Origin: Hypnocyclicus thermotrophus | GTDB taxonomy: Bacteria; Fusobacteriota; Fusobacteriia; Fusobacteriales; Fusobacteriaceae | Reading direction: 5' to 3' | DNA length: 64,000 nucleotides | NCBI RefSeq assembly: GCF_004365575.1 | Contig: NZ_SOBG01000010.1 | Coordinates: 1-64,000, forward strand | Shown here: positions 34,786 to 44,772 of the stretch, piece by piece | How positions within the stretch are numbered: position 1 is the first letter of the stretch | Layout of the letters: each line of letters starts with the position of its first letter | Position numbers and translations under genes: made by a program | Notes under the pieces: generated by a model | The model's input: the letters and a program-made list of their open reading frames with translations, nothing else | Database searches by the model: none | Told to the model about the DNA's origin: nothing

Positions 34786-36582
34786 ATGCTAAAAACAATA
34801 GAAGATTTAAAACAAATTAAAAATAAATTTTTAGAAAAAAATAATGAAAAAATCCAAATAAAAGTATCTATGGCTACATGTGGTATTACAGCGGGCGCTG
34901 ATAGTATTTATGAATACTTTAAAGATGAAATTGATAGAATTAATAATAATAAAATAGTACTTATATCTACTGGTTGTATGGGGCTTTGCCATTCTGAACC
35001 TACTATAGAAGTTACTCTCCCTGGTCAAAAACCTGAAATTTATGGAAATGTAGATGTTAAAAAAGCTGAAAATATATTTAAAGATATTTTATATAAAAAA
35101 GTTAAAGAAAGTGATATTATTATAAGTTCTAAGCAAAAAAAAATAGTACTTCGAAATTGTGGATTTATGGATCCAGAGAATATTGATGATGCAATATCAA
35201 AAGATGCGTATTTTGCATTAAATAAAGTCCTTACTAATATGTCTCAAGAAGAGGTAATAAATGAAATCAAAAAATCAGGACTTAGAGGTAGAGGTGGAGG
35301 TGGATTCCCTACTGGATTAAAATGGGAGTTCGCTTATAAAAATAAAGCTAATAAAAAATATGTTGTCTGTAATGCTGACGAAGGTGACCCTGGTGCTTTT
35401 ATGGATAGATCTGTGCTTGAAGGTGACCCTCATTCAGTTCTTGAAGCAATGGCAATATGTGGGTATGCTATTGGTTCTGATGAAGGTATTATCTATATTA
35501 GAGCTGAATATCCTTTAGCTATTGAAAGATTGAAAATAGCTATAAAACAAGCTGAAGATTATGGACTTTTAGGAGAAAATATATTCGGTACCAATTTCAA
35601 GTTTAAAATCACTTTAAAATATGGAGCTGGTGCTTTTGTATGTGGTGAAGAAACTGCTCTTATTCATTCTATGGAAGGGAAAAGAGGAGAACCAACTTTA
35701 AAACCACCATTCCCTGCTGAAGCTGGATATTGGGAAAAACCTACAAATGTGAATAATGTTGAAACTTATGCTAATATTACTGCAATTATAAATAAAGGTT
35801 CTGACTGGTTTAGAAGCATTGGAACAGAAAAATCACCTGGAACAAAAGTATTTGCATTAGCTGGTAAAGTAAAAAATGTTGGACTTATAGAAGTACCAAT
35901 GGGAACAACTTTAAGAGACGTCATATTTGATATAGGTGGTGGAATAGTAGGAAATAAAGCTTTTAAAGCTGTACAAACTGGTGGCCCTTCTGGTGGATGT
36001 CTTACAAAAAATGAGCTTGATACTCCTATTGATTTTGATACATTAAAGGAACAAGGATCTATGATGGGATCTGGTGGAATGATAGTAATGGATGAAAACG
36101 ATTGTATGGTCGCCGTTGCTAAGTTTTATTTAGGCTTTACTGTAGATGAATCATGTGGAAAATGTACTCCTTGTAGAATAGGAAATAAAAGACTTTATGA
36201 AATTCTTGAAAAAATAACAGATGGAAAAGGCACTCTCAATGATTTAGATTTATTAAAAGACTTATCGAATACAATTAAAAGAGCATCACTTTGTGGGCTT
36301 GGGAAAACAGCCCCAAATCCAGTGCTTTCAACTTTAGATAAATTTTATGATGAATATGAAGCACATGTAAAAGATAAAAAATGTCCTGCAACTGTTTGTA
36401 CTAATTTAATTAAATTTACAATTACAGACAAATGTATTGGTTGTACAATGTGTGCTAAAGTGTGTCCAACAGATGCAATACTTGGTAGAGTAAAAGAAAA
36501 ACATTATATCTATCAAGAAAGATGTATCAAATGTGGTTCTTGTTATAACGCTTGTAGATTTAACGCAATTAAGAAAGCATAG
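34786..36582 (+). CDS. hydB: [FeFe] hydrogenase NADH-binding flavoprotein subunit, NuoF-like
   Basis: The 598 residues contain, in order: an N-terminal [2Fe-2S] thioredoxin-like domain (ATCGITAG...STGCMGLC), the NuoF core with FMN/NAD(H) glycine-rich GRGGGGFPTG, the [4Fe-4S] motif CGKCTPCRIG, and a C-terminal two-cluster ferredoxin (CIGCTMCAKVC and CIKCGSCYNAC). This domain order is that of HydB in electron-bifurcating hydrogenases, which couple NADH and reduced ferredoxin to H2. Whether this enzyme truly bifurcates cannot be decided from the sequence alone. Confidence 0.95.
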   Translation: MLKTIEDLKQIKNKFLEKNNEKIQIKVSMATCGITAGADSIYEYFKDEIDRINNNKIVLISTGCMGLCHSEPTIEVTLPGQKPEIYGNVDVKKAENIFKDILYKKVKESDIIISSKQKKIVLRNCGFMDPENIDDAISKDAYFALNKVLTNMSQEEVINEIKKSGLRGRGGGGFPTGLKWEFAYKNKANKKYVVCNADEGDPGAFMDRSVLEGDPHSVLEAMAICGYAIGSDEGIIYIRAEYPLAIERLKIAIKQAEDYGLLGENIFGTNFKFKITLKYGAGAFVCGEETALIHSMEGKRGEPTLKPPFPAEAGYWEKPTNVNNVETYANITAIINKGSDWFRSIGTEKSPGTKVFALAGKVKNVGLIEVPMGTTLRDVIFDIGGGIVGNKAFKAVQTGGPSGGCLTKNELDTPIDFDTLKEQGSMMGSGGMIVMDENDCMVAVAKFYLGFTVDESCGKCTPCRIGNKRLYEILEKITDGKGTLNDLDLLKDLSNTIKRASLCGLGKTAPNPVLSTLDKFYDEYEAHVKDKKCPATVCTNLIKFTITDKCIGCTMCAKVCPTDAILGRVKEKHYIYQERCIKCGSCYNACRFNAIKKA

Positions 36583-36599
36583 GAAACGGGAGGTAAGTA

Positions 36600-38366
36600 A
36601 TGGAAACTGTAAAAATTAAAATTAATGGTATAGAAGTAGAGGCGCCTAAAAATTCAACTATCTTGACAGCAGCTAAAAGTATTGGAATAAATATTCCTAC
36701 ATTATGTCATTTAAACATAGGAAGTATCGGATTTATAAATAATCATGCTTCTTGTAGAATGTGTGTTGTAGAAGTAAATGGGAATGAAAATTTATATCCT
36801 TCATGTGAAACAAAAGTTCAAGAAGGAATGGAAATAATTACAAATTCAACAGAACTTATGCATGTAAGAAAAACAGTTTTAGAATTATTATTATCAAATC
36901 ATCCTAAAGAATGTTTAACTTGTTCTAAATCTGGAGAATGCGAACTTCAAACTTTAGCTCAAGAATTTAAAATAAAAGATATTAGATTTGAAGGGGAACA
37001 ATCGACATATAGAATTGATAATTCTCCTGCTATTATAAGAGATATAGATAAATGTATAATGTGTAGAAGATGTGAAACTATGTGTAATTCTATTCAAACA
37101 TGTAATATACTTCATGCTGTAAATAGAGGTTTTGAATCCGTTGTTGCGCCTACACATGAAAAAGATCTTGAAGATACAGGATGTACCTTCTGCGGACAAT
37201 GTGTCGCTGTATGTCCCGTTGGTGCATTACATGAAAGAGATTACACTTGGGATGTTGTAGAAGCTTTAGCTAATAAAAAGAAAAAAGTTATCGTTCAAGT
37301 AGCTCCTGCTGTAAGAGTAGCTCTTGGAGAAGAATTTGGATTAGAACCAGGTACTGATGTAACTGGTAAAATAGTTTCTGCTCTTCGTATGATGGGATTT
37401 GATTATGTATTTGATACAAATTTTGCTGCAGATCTTACAATAATGGAGGAAGCTACAGAACTTAAAAAGAGAGTAGAAGGATATTTAGCAAAAGACCCTG
37501 ATGTAAAACTTCCTATACTTACTTCATGTTGTCCTGCTTGGGTTAAATTTATTGAGCATAATTATCCCGATATGCTTGACATACCTTCTTCAGCAAAATC
37601 ACCTCAACAAATGTTTAGTGTGGTAGCTAAAGAAATATGGGCAAAAGATATGGGGGTAGACAGAAATGATTTGGTTGTTGTATCTGTTATGCCTTGTCTT
37701 GCTAAAAAATATGAAGCAAGTAGAGAAGAGTTTTCAAAAAATGGAAATCCTGATACGGATATCTCAATTTCTACAAGAGAATTAGCCGAATTAATAAAAC
37801 AAAAAGGATTTAACTTTACAAATCTTCCAGATAGTGAATTTGATGCTCCTTATGGTACTTCAAGTGGTGCTGCTGATATATTTGGAAGAACTGGAGGAGT
37901 AATTGAAGCTGCTACTAGAACTGCTTATGAATGGATTACAGGTAATGAACTTGAAAAAGTAGATTTTGAACAGCTAAGAGGACTTGAAGGAATAAGAATT
38001 GCAGAAGTTCCAGAACTTCAAATTGAAGGTTCAGCATTTAGAATAGGTATAGCTCATGGACTTGGAGCTGCTAGAGAGTTATTAGATAAAATAAAAAGCG
38101 GCGAAGAAGTTGTCCATGCTATAGAAATAATGGCTTGTAAAGGTGGTTGTATCGGTGGTGGAGGTCAACCTTATCACCATGGAAACTTTGAAATTATAAA
38201 AAAACGTTTTGAAGGTATTCAAGCTATTGATAATGGAAAAGAATTAAGAAAATCTCATGAAAATCCATATATTAAACAGTTATATGAAAAACATTTAGGA
38301 GAACCTATGAGTCATAAAGCTCACGAACTTTTACATACAAAATATTTTGCAAGAAAGAAAAATTGA
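36600..38366 (+). CDS. hydA: [FeFe] hydrogenase catalytic subunit
   Basis: The 588-residue protein has an N-terminal [2Fe-2S] domain, a His-ligated [4Fe-4S] (HPKECLTCSKSGEC), two further [4Fe-4S] clusters (CIMCRRCETMC and CTFCGQCVAVC), and the H-cluster domain with all three signatures: TSCCPAWVKF (including the proton-transfer Cys), VMPCLAKKYEA and MACKGGCIGGGGQP. It is an M3-type catalytic chain. It evolves or oxidises H2 together with HydB and HydC. Maturases HydE/F/G are not in this window. A strong terminator follows. Confidence 0.96.
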   Translation: METVKIKINGIEVEAPKNSTILTAAKSIGINIPTLCHLNIGSIGFINNHASCRMCVVEVNGNENLYPSCETKVQEGMEIITNSTELMHVRKTVLELLLSNHPKECLTCSKSGECELQTLAQEFKIKDIRFEGEQSTYRIDNSPAIIRDIDKCIMCRRCETMCNSIQTCNILHAVNRGFESVVAPTHEKDLEDTGCTFCGQCVAVCPVGALHERDYTWDVVEALANKKKKVIVQVAPAVRVALGEEFGLEPGTDVTGKIVSALRMMGFDYVFDTNFAADLTIMEEATELKKRVEGYLAKDPDVKLPILTSCCPAWVKFIEHNYPDMLDIPSSAKSPQQMFSVVAKEIWAKDMGVDRNDLVVVSVMPCLAKKYEASREEFSKNGNPDTDISISTRELAELIKQKGFNFTNLPDSEFDAPYGTSSGAADIFGRTGGVIEAATRTAYEWITGNELEKVDFEQLRGLEGIRIAEVPELQIEGSAFRIGIAHGLGAARELLDKIKSGEEVVHAIEIMACKGGCIGGGGQPYHHGNFEIIKKRFEGIQAIDNGKELRKSHENPYIKQLYEKHLGEPMSHKAHELLHTKYFARKKN

Positions 38367-38370
38367 AATA

Positions 38371-38413
38371 AATATTAAAAGGCGTGTTATATTATAACAC
38401 GCCTTTTAATATT
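38371..38413 (+). terminator. Terminator of the hydrogenase operon
   Basis: A 21-nt perfect inverted repeat around a single base, with core AAAAGGCGTG/CACGCCTTTT. Almost symmetrical. Confidence 0.9.
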
Positions 38414-38583
38414 TATTTTTATCCCTAAAACTACAGTTTTATTTTTTTATATTATATGATAAAATATAATTAAAATAATCTAGCTATATAATCTACAATA
38501 TTTTAATTAACTTATATATTAAATCTATAGAAAGGATAATGTATAATGAGACTTTATCTGTTTTCGTTATACAAGGTGATAAT

Positions 38584-39747
38584 ATGAAAAATATCTTAAT
38601 AGGGGTAACTGGAGGTATATCCGCTTATAAATCTGCTAATATTATTTCTAAATTAAAGAAAAAAGGATATAATATAAAAGTTATAATGACAAAAAATGCT
38701 ACTGAAATAATAACTCCTTTAACTCTTGAAACATTAGCAAGAGATAGAGTTGTTATCGATATGTGGGAAAAAAAATCTAATTATGATGTAGAACACATTT
38801 CTCTTGCCGAATGGGCTGATCTTATACTTGTTGCTCCTGCTACATATAATATAATAGGAAAAATAGCAAATGGAATAGCTGATGATATGCTTTCGACTGT
38901 AATTTCAGCTGCAAAAGCACCTATATATTTTGCTATTGCAATGAATGTAAATATGTATGAAAATCCAATTTTACATGAAAATATAAGCAAATTAAAAAAC
39001 TATGGTTATAACTTTATTGATTCTGATGAAGGTTTTTTAGCTTGCAATACTACTGGAAAAGGTAGATTAAGAAATGAAGATGAAATAATTAAAATAGTTG
39101 AAACTCATTTTAATTATAAAATACTTTCTGGAAAAAAGATACTTATTACCGCTGGTAGAACAGAAGAAAAAATTGATCCTATTAGATATTTATCAAATAA
39201 ATCAAGTGGTAAAATGGGATATTCTATTGCAAAATATGCAAAGGAACTTGGCGCTGAAGTAATTCTTATTGCTGGACCAAATTCTCAAGAAGATATAAAA
39301 GGAATTACTACAATAAAAGTAAATACTGCTCTTCAAATGTATGAAAAAGTATTCGAATATTATAGCAATGTCGATACTGTATTTGCTGTTGCAGCTGTTG
39401 CAGATTATAGAGCAAAAGATATTTCTAAAAATAAAATAAAAAAAAATGATGAAAATCTTGTAATTGAATTAGTTAGAAATCCAGATATTTTATTTGAAAT
39501 GGGTAAACAAAAAGAAAATCAATTATTAATAGGATTTTGTGCTGAAAGCGAAAATTTAATTGAAAATGCTTATAAAAAATTAGAAAAGAAAAACCTTGAT
39601 TACATTATAGCTAATCATACAACTTATTTTTCTAGTAATAAAAATAAAGTCGTACTAATTGATAAAAATAAAAACAATATTGAGTTTGATGAAGCAAATA
39701 AAGAAGAAATTGCAAAAAAATTATTAAATAAAATTTTTAATATTTAG
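38584..39747 (+). CDS. coaBC: Phosphopantothenoylcysteine decarboxylase / phosphopantothenate-cysteine ligase
   Basis: Bifunctional coenzyme A enzyme. Starting at 38584 (AAGGTGAT ribosome site; homologues begin MKNILIGVTGGI) it is 387 residues; the frame is open 15 codons further up. The N-terminal flavin decarboxylase domain shows the catalytic His in EHISLAEWAD and the substrate-clamp AMNVNMYENP; the C-terminal ligase domain shows ITAGRTEEKIDPIRYLSN and SSGKMGY. Followed by a NusG-domain-II gene 14 bp later. Confidence 0.94.
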   Translation: MKNILIGVTGGISAYKSANIISKLKKKGYNIKVIMTKNATEIITPLTLETLARDRVVIDMWEKKSNYDVEHISLAEWADLILVAPATYNIIGKIANGIADDMLSTVISAAKAPIYFAIAMNVNMYENPILHENISKLKNYGYNFIDSDEGFLACNTTGKGRLRNEDEIIKIVETHFNYKILSGKKILITAGRTEEKIDPIRYLSNKSSGKMGYSIAKYAKELGAEVILIAGPNSQEDIKGITTIKVNTALQMYEKVFEYYSNVDTVFAVAAVADYRAKDISKNKIKKNDENLVIELVRNPDILFEMGKQKENQLLIGFCAESENLIENAYKKLEKKNLDYIIANHTTYFSSNKNKVVLIDKNKNNIEFDEANKEEIAKKLLNKIFNI

Positions 39748-39761
39748 ATTTGAGGTAAACA

Positions 39762-40130
39762 ATGTTTAAAAAAGGTGATATTTTTATATACTCTTTTATA
39801 ATTTTATTTTTTTCTTTTTTAATAACTACAACTTTAAAAATACCAAATTATAAAGCTGAAAAAATAGAAATATATGTAAATAATCAATTAAAATATACTT
39901 ATAAACTAACAAAAGAACAAAAAATATTTAAAATCCCTACTGATATTGGTGGTGTTAAAGTAGAAATAGTTGATAATAAAGTACGAGTTTTAACTTCAAA
40001 TTCACCTAAAAAGCTCGTTGTAAAACAAGGATTTATAAGTAAAGCTGGAGAAACATTAATTGGTATTCCCGATAAGTTACTTATTAAAATAACTGGTGAA
40101 AGAAAAGATGTTGATTATATTTTACAATAA
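39762..40130 (+). CDS. NusG domain II-containing protein
   Basis: The 122-residue protein has one N-terminal membrane helix (about 8-27) and an extracytoplasmic small beta domain (EIYVNNQLKYTYKLTKEQ ... GGVKVEIVDNKVRVL ... FISKAGETLIGIPDKLLI) that fits the NusG_II family, common beside anaerobic electron-transport or coaBC genes. The function is unknown. The start follows GAGGTAA. Confidence 0.82.
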   Translation: MFKKGDIFIYSFIILFFSFLITTTLKIPNYKAEKIEIYVNNQLKYTYKLTKEQKIFKIPTDIGGVKVEIVDNKVRVLTSNSPKKLVVKQGFISKAGETLIGIPDKLLIKITGERKDVDYILQ

Positions 40131-40181
40131 AATTATAAAAAATATAAGATGAAAATTACATAACTATTAGGAGGAAAATAT

Positions 40182-40730
40182 ATGAACTTTAATCAATTAT
40201 TAAAAGAAAGACGTACAATAAGAGAGTTTGATAAAGAATATTATATAAAAGATGAAGAATTAAAAGAAATTTTAGAAGCAGCAACATTAGCTCCCTCTTG
40301 GGCAAATTCTCAAACTTGGAGATTTATTATTTTAAGAGATAAAAATATTATAAGCCAAATAGCTGACACATTTTCTCCAAATAATCCAGCGATAAAATGC
40401 ACAAAAGATTCAAACTTAGTTTTAGTAGCATGTTTTGAAAAAAATATAGCAGGTATATCTAGAAGAAATGAAATAAATTATAATATTCAAAGTGAATGGG
40501 CTATGTTTGATTTAGGATTATCTTGTGAAAATATCTCTTTAAAAATACATGATATGGGACTTGGAAGTGTAATTATAGGAGCTTATGATTATAATAAAGC
40601 TAGAGAAATACTAAACATTCCTGAAAACATAGAATTGTGTGCTTTTATTAGTGTAGGTAAACCTATTAAAAAAACTAGGATTATGCCAAAACGAAAAAAT
40701 ATTAACGAAATAATAATAAAAACTCTTTAA
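40182..40730 (+). CDS. Nitroreductase family protein
   Basis: This 182-residue FMN-dependent oxidoreductase has the family N-terminus RRTIREFD and APSWANSQTWRF, and the C-terminal IPENIELCAFISVGKP. These enzymes reduce nitro groups, quinones or flavins with NAD(P)H; the natural substrate is unknown. AGGAGG precedes the ATG. It ends at an inverted repeat that overlaps the ldhA promoter region. Confidence 0.9.
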   Translation: MNFNQLLKERRTIREFDKEYYIKDEELKEILEAATLAPSWANSQTWRFIILRDKNIISQIADTFSPNNPAIKCTKDSNLVLVACFEKNIAGISRRNEINYNIQSEWAMFDLGLSCENISLKIHDMGLGSVIIGAYDYNKAREILNIPENIELCAFISVGKPIKKTRIMPKRKNINEIIIKTL

Positions 40731-40755
40731 TTATACCATAAAATATGGTATAATT
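40729..40755. promoter_or_regulatory. Inverted repeat overlapping a -10 box upstream of ldhA
   Basis: Perfect 12-bp arms AATTATACCATA and TATGGTATAATT around AAA. The right arm contains TATAAT (40749-40754), a possible ldhA -10. No T run follows, so an operator is more likely than a terminator. Confidence 0.45.
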
Positions 40756-40814
40756 ATACATATATTCTTTACTAAAAAAGTAAATAATTTATCCTGTTAA
40801 AAGTGGTGATCAAA

Positions 40815-41804
40815 ATGAAAATAGCGTTTTTTGATACAAAAAAATATGATAAAAAATATTTTGATAAATACAATTCAACACATATAATAAAATATTTTGA
40901 AATGAAATTAAATATTGATTCTGTTACTCTTGCAAAAGGATATGATGCTGTTTGTGTATTTGTAAACGATGAAATAACTAAAGAAGTTTTAGAAAAATTA
41001 AAAGAGTTTAATATAAATATTGTAGCTCTTAGATGTGCTGGTTTTAATAATGTTAATTTAAAAATAGCTAAAGCTTTAGATATAAAAATTGTTAGAGTTC
41101 CTGCTTATTCGCCCTATGCAGTAGCTGAACATACTATTGCTCTTATACTTACTCTAAATAGAAAAATACATAAATCTTATCTGCGTACAAGAGAGGCTAA
41201 TTTTACTCTTTCTGGTCTTACTGGTTTTGATTTAAATGGTAAAACTGCTGGAATAATAGGAACAGGAAAAATTGCATTAATTGTAATTAAAATCTTAAAA
41301 GGTTTTGGAATGAAAGTTCTCGCATACGATCCATATCCAAATCAAGAAAAATCTAAAGAGTTAGATTTTGAATATACAACACTAAATAACTTATATAAAA
41401 ACTCAAATATTATTTCTCTACATTGTCCACTTACGAAAGATACAAAATATATTATAAATAAAAATAGTATCGATAAAATGAAAGACGGAGTAATGATAGT
41501 AAATACTGGTAGAGGTGCTTTAATTAATACTCAAGATTTAATCAATGGCTTAAAAAGTCAAAAAATAGGATATGCTGCTCTTGATGTATACGAAGAAGAA
41601 GGAGATTATTTTTTTGAAGATTATTCTGATACTATTATATCTGATGATATTTTAGCTAGACTTCTTTCATTCAACAATGTATTAGTTACCTCACATCAAG
41701 CTTTTCTTACAGAAGAAGCTTTATCTAATATAGCTGAAACAACATTAAAAAATTTCTTTGAATTTGAAAATGATTTATCTCTTACAAACGAAGTTATTTT
41801 ATAA
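40815..41804 (+). CDS. ldhA: D-lactate dehydrogenase (2-hydroxyacid dehydrogenase)
   Basis: Reduces pyruvate to D-lactate with NADH. Starting at the ATG 40815 (GTGGTGAT site; a GTG at 40803 is also in frame) it is 329 residues, the usual LdhA length. NAD-binding GIIGTGKIA, catalytic Arg in RCAGFNNV, Glu in DVYEEEGDYFFED and His in SHQAFLTEEAL are all present. It provides a fermentative route for NADH beside the hydrogenase. A terminator follows. Confidence 0.93.
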   Translation: MKIAFFDTKKYDKKYFDKYNSTHIIKYFEMKLNIDSVTLAKGYDAVCVFVNDEITKEVLEKLKEFNINIVALRCAGFNNVNLKIAKALDIKIVRVPAYSPYAVAEHTIALILTLNRKIHKSYLRTREANFTLSGLTGFDLNGKTAGIIGTGKIALIVIKILKGFGMKVLAYDPYPNQEKSKELDFEYTTLNNLYKNSNIISLHCPLTKDTKYIINKNSIDKMKDGVMIVNTGRGALINTQDLINGLKSQKIGYAALDVYEEEGDYFFEDYSDTIISDDILARLLSFNNVLVTSHQAFLTEEALSNIAETTLKNFFEFENDLSLTNEVIL

Positions 41805-41821
41805 AATAAAAATATTATAAA

Positions 41822-41859
41822 ATCCTAGGCAAATACTATATTTAGTACTTGTCTAGGAT
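41822..41859 (+). terminator. Terminator after ldhA
   Basis: Arms 41822-41838 and 41843-41859, 17 positions with two imperfect pairs, followed by CTTTTT. It may also end the convergent aat operon. Confidence 0.75.
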
Positions 41860-41866
41860 CTTTTTG

Positions 41867-42544
41867 TTACTTAAAATTCCATTTCCCTATTAACGAGGGC
41901 TTTTGTAAAGAATTTTCTAAAATATTTAAGTATTCTAATCTATTTATTTCTATAACCCCCATACTTTCTAAATAATCATTTTGTACTTGGCAATCAATTA
42001 TATCAAAATTTAATTCTTCAAGATTTTTAGCTAAATTAATAAAAGCTACTTTTGACGCATTTTTCTTAATAGAAAACATTGATTCACCAAAAAATATTTT
42101 TCCTAATGATTCTCCGTAGAGTCCACCTATTAGATTATTTTCTTCATCCCATACTTCAACAGAATGAGCTATTCCTAAATTAAATAATTTTATATAAGCT
42201 TCTTTTATCTCTTTTGTAATCCAGGTTTCTTTTCTAGTAGCACCACATAATGAAATAACTTTTTCAAAACAGGTATCATAAGTTATTCTATATATTTCTT
42301 TTTTTAAAAATTTTTTCATAGACTTAGATATATGTATGTCTTTAGGGTATAAAATAGCTCTTTTAGCTGGTGACCACCATAATATAGGTTCATTTTCATT
42401 ATACCAAGGAAAAATACCTGTAGTATAAGCATTAATAAGTCTTTCTACAGATAAATCTCCTCCTATTGCTATTATTCCTGTTTCATCTGCTAGATTTGGA
42501 TTTGGAAAATATTTTATATCCTTACTTAATGTATAAATAGCCAT
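41867..42544 (-). CDS. aat: Leucyl/phenylalanyl-tRNA-protein transferase
   Basis: Adds Leu or Phe to proteins with N-terminal Lys or Arg, creating primary N-degrons. The 225 residues contain the Aat signatures GGDLSVERLINAYTTGIFPWY, shortened here to GGDLSVERLI and GIFPWY, plus ILWWSPAKRAIL and GGLYGESLGKIFFGESMFS in part. It is 11 bp downstream of clpA and close to clpS, so the whole N-degron route (tagging, recognition, unfolding) is one operon. Confidence 0.95.
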   Translation of the reverse strand: MAIYTLSKDIKYFPNPNLADETGIIAIGGDLSVERLINAYTTGIFPWYNENEPILWWSPAKRAILYPKDIHISKSMKKFLKKEIYRITYDTCFEKVISLCGATRKETWITKEIKEAYIKLFNLGIAHSVEVWDEENNLIGGLYGESLGKIFFGESMFSIKKNASKVAFINLAKNLEELNFDIIDCQVQNDYLESMGVIEINRLEYLNILENSLQKPSLIGKWNFK

Positions 42545-42555
42545 TTATATCCTCT

Positions 42556-44772
42556 CTATTTTTTTATTTTAAAATTAAGTTTATCATTTTCAATATTTAT
42601 ATAAATATTTTGATTTTCCCTTATTTCATTAAATAAAATCTTCTCTACTAACCAATCTTTTATATCTTTATCTATATATCTAATAATTTCTCTAGCACCA
42701 TATTTTGTATTTAAAGCTTTATTAGATATATGCTCAAAGGTTTCTTCTGATAACTCTATTTTTATTTTTTTATCCGCTAATTTTTTATTTAATTTATCTA
42801 TCTCTTTTTTAGTTACAAGTATCGCCATATCTTTATTTAAATCATTAAATAAAACTATACTTGACAGTCTATTTCTAAATTCAGGTGAAAAAACTTTATT
42901 TATTGCTTTTGAAACAGATGTTTCACCCATAGTTTTTTGGCCAAATCCTACTAAATTTTTGCTCATATCACTAGCGCCTGCATTTGATGTCATTATTAAT
43001 ATTACATTTTTAAAATCAGCTTTTCTTCCATTATTTTCAGTTAATGTCGCATAATCCATTATTTGAAGTAATACATTATATATATCAAAATGCGCTTTTT
43101 CTATTTCATCTAATAAAAGAACACAATGTGGATTTTTCTTAATTGCATCTATTAATTGTCCTCCTTCTTCATATCCTACATATCCAGGTGGTGTCCCTAT
43201 AAGCTTTGCTACACTATGTTTTTCTTGATATTCACTCATATCAAACCGAACAAGTGGTATTTGCATTGTATTTGCTAGTTGTTTAGCCAATTCTGTTTTA
43301 CCTACTCCTGTATTTCCCACAAATAAAAATGATGCTATTGGTTTATTTTCATCATTAAATCCTACTCTTGATCTTCTTATAGCTTTTACTATTTCTGTTA
43401 TAGCTTGCTCTTGTCCAAATATTGATTTTTCAAGTTCTTTGTCAAGTGTTCTTAATCTATCTACTTCATTTTCTTCTATTTTTTCTTTAGGTACTCTAGC
43501 AAGTTTTGATATTATTTTTTCTATATGTTCTTCTGTTATAGTTATCTTTCTGTTATTTTTTATTCTATAAAATGCAGCTGTTTCATCAATTATATCTATT
43601 GCTTTATCTGGCAAATGTCTATCTTGGATATATTTATTTGACAAAGTACATGCTGCTTCTATAGCTTTATCAGTATATTTCACATTATGATATTTTTCAT
43701 ATTTTGATTTTATTCCCATAAGTATTTTTATACTATCTTCTACGCTTGGTTCTTCTACTACAATAGTTTGAAATCTTCTAGCAAAAGCTTTATTTTTTTC
43801 AATAAATTTTTTATATTCATCAAAAGTAGTTGAACCAATAAATCTAATATTACTAGAAGTAAGATATGGTTTTAATATGTTTGAAGCATCAAGAGCTGTA
43901 TTCGTTCCTGCCCCCGCCCCCATTAAAGTATGTATTTCATCTATATATACAATTGGTTTTTCTTCTGTTGATAATTCAAGTAAAATATTCTTTAATCTTT
44001 CTTCAAAATCACCTCTATATTTTGTACCTGCTAAAATTGTAGCTATATCAATAGAATATATATTTGTATCTTTTAAATTTTTGGGAACTTTATTTTTAGC
44101 TATAAGCTGAGCTAAACCTTCTGTTATCGCTGTTTTCCCTACTCCACTTTCTCCTATATGAAGTGGATTATTTTTAGTTCTTCTTAATAATACTTGCATT
44201 GTTCTTTCTAATATTTCTTCACGCCCAATTAAAGGATCTAATTTTTTTTCTTTTGCTAATTCTGTAAGATTTGTTGCGTAAGTTTCTAAATAATTTATAT
44301 CTTCATCAAATTCATCTTCGCCAAATTCATCTTCATCATAATCTATTGACTTTTCATTATCTATTGAGGTAATATAATTTAAAATATCTATTCTTTTTAG
44401 CCCTTGTTTTTTTAAAAAATAACTTATATGTGATTCTTCTTCATCATACATAGATAAAAATATATCATAATATGTAACTATGTCTTTCCCAGCGCTAGCT
44501 TTTTGAAGTGTAGCTTTACTTATAATATTATCTAATAAAATAGAATTTATAGGTCCATTTTCTGATTTATAGGTATTTTCATTTAGGTATTTTTCTAAAT
44601 CTAATTTTAATTCTTGGATATTTACTCCTAAATCCATTAATAATTTTCTCATATTTTTATAGTTTAATGCTGTATACATTACATATTCTGGTGTTAAATA
44701 TTCATATTTTTCTTCTTCTGCCATTAAATATGACTTACTTAATATTTCATTTGCATATTTATCTAATCTCAT
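42556..44772 (-). CDS. clpA: ATP-dependent Clp protease ATP-binding subunit ClpA
   Basis: The 738-residue AAA+ unfoldase has an N-domain, D1 with Walker A GESGVGKT, D2 with Walker A GNTGVGKT, and no ClpB-type middle domain, which separates it from ClpB. The ClpP-docking loop reads LVGFGQK (VGF in place of IGL). D1 has Ser where many ClpA proteins have Pro (GEPGVGKT). Its start overlaps the clpS stop by one base. ClpP is not in the window. Confidence 0.95.
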   Translation of the reverse strand: MRLDKYANEILSKSYLMAEEEKYEYLTPEYVMYTALNYKNMRKLLMDLGVNIQELKLDLEKYLNENTYKSENGPINSILLDNIISKATLQKASAGKDIVTYYDIFLSMYDEEESHISYFLKKQGLKRIDILNYITSIDNEKSIDYDEDEFGEDEFDEDINYLETYATNLTELAKEKKLDPLIGREEILERTMQVLLRRTKNNPLHIGESGVGKTAITEGLAQLIAKNKVPKNLKDTNIYSIDIATILAGTKYRGDFEERLKNILLELSTEEKPIVYIDEIHTLMGAGAGTNTALDASNILKPYLTSSNIRFIGSTTFDEYKKFIEKNKAFARRFQTIVVEEPSVEDSIKILMGIKSKYEKYHNVKYTDKAIEAACTLSNKYIQDRHLPDKAIDIIDETAAFYRIKNNRKITITEEHIEKIISKLARVPKEKIEENEVDRLRTLDKELEKSIFGQEQAITEIVKAIRRSRVGFNDENKPIASFLFVGNTGVGKTELAKQLANTMQIPLVRFDMSEYQEKHSVAKLIGTPPGYVGYEEGGQLIDAIKKNPHCVLLLDEIEKAHFDIYNVLLQIMDYATLTENNGRKADFKNVILIMTSNAGASDMSKNLVGFGQKTMGETSVSKAINKVFSPEFRNRLSSIVLFNDLNKDMAILVTKKEIDKLNKKLADKKIKIELSEETFEHISNKALNTKYGAREIIRYIDKDIKDWLVEKILFNEIRENQNIYINIENDKLNFKIKK

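Noticed and set aside
42556-44772. ClpB or ClpC instead of ClpA
   Set aside because: No long coiled-coil middle domain, and clpS is directly adjacent and overlapping.
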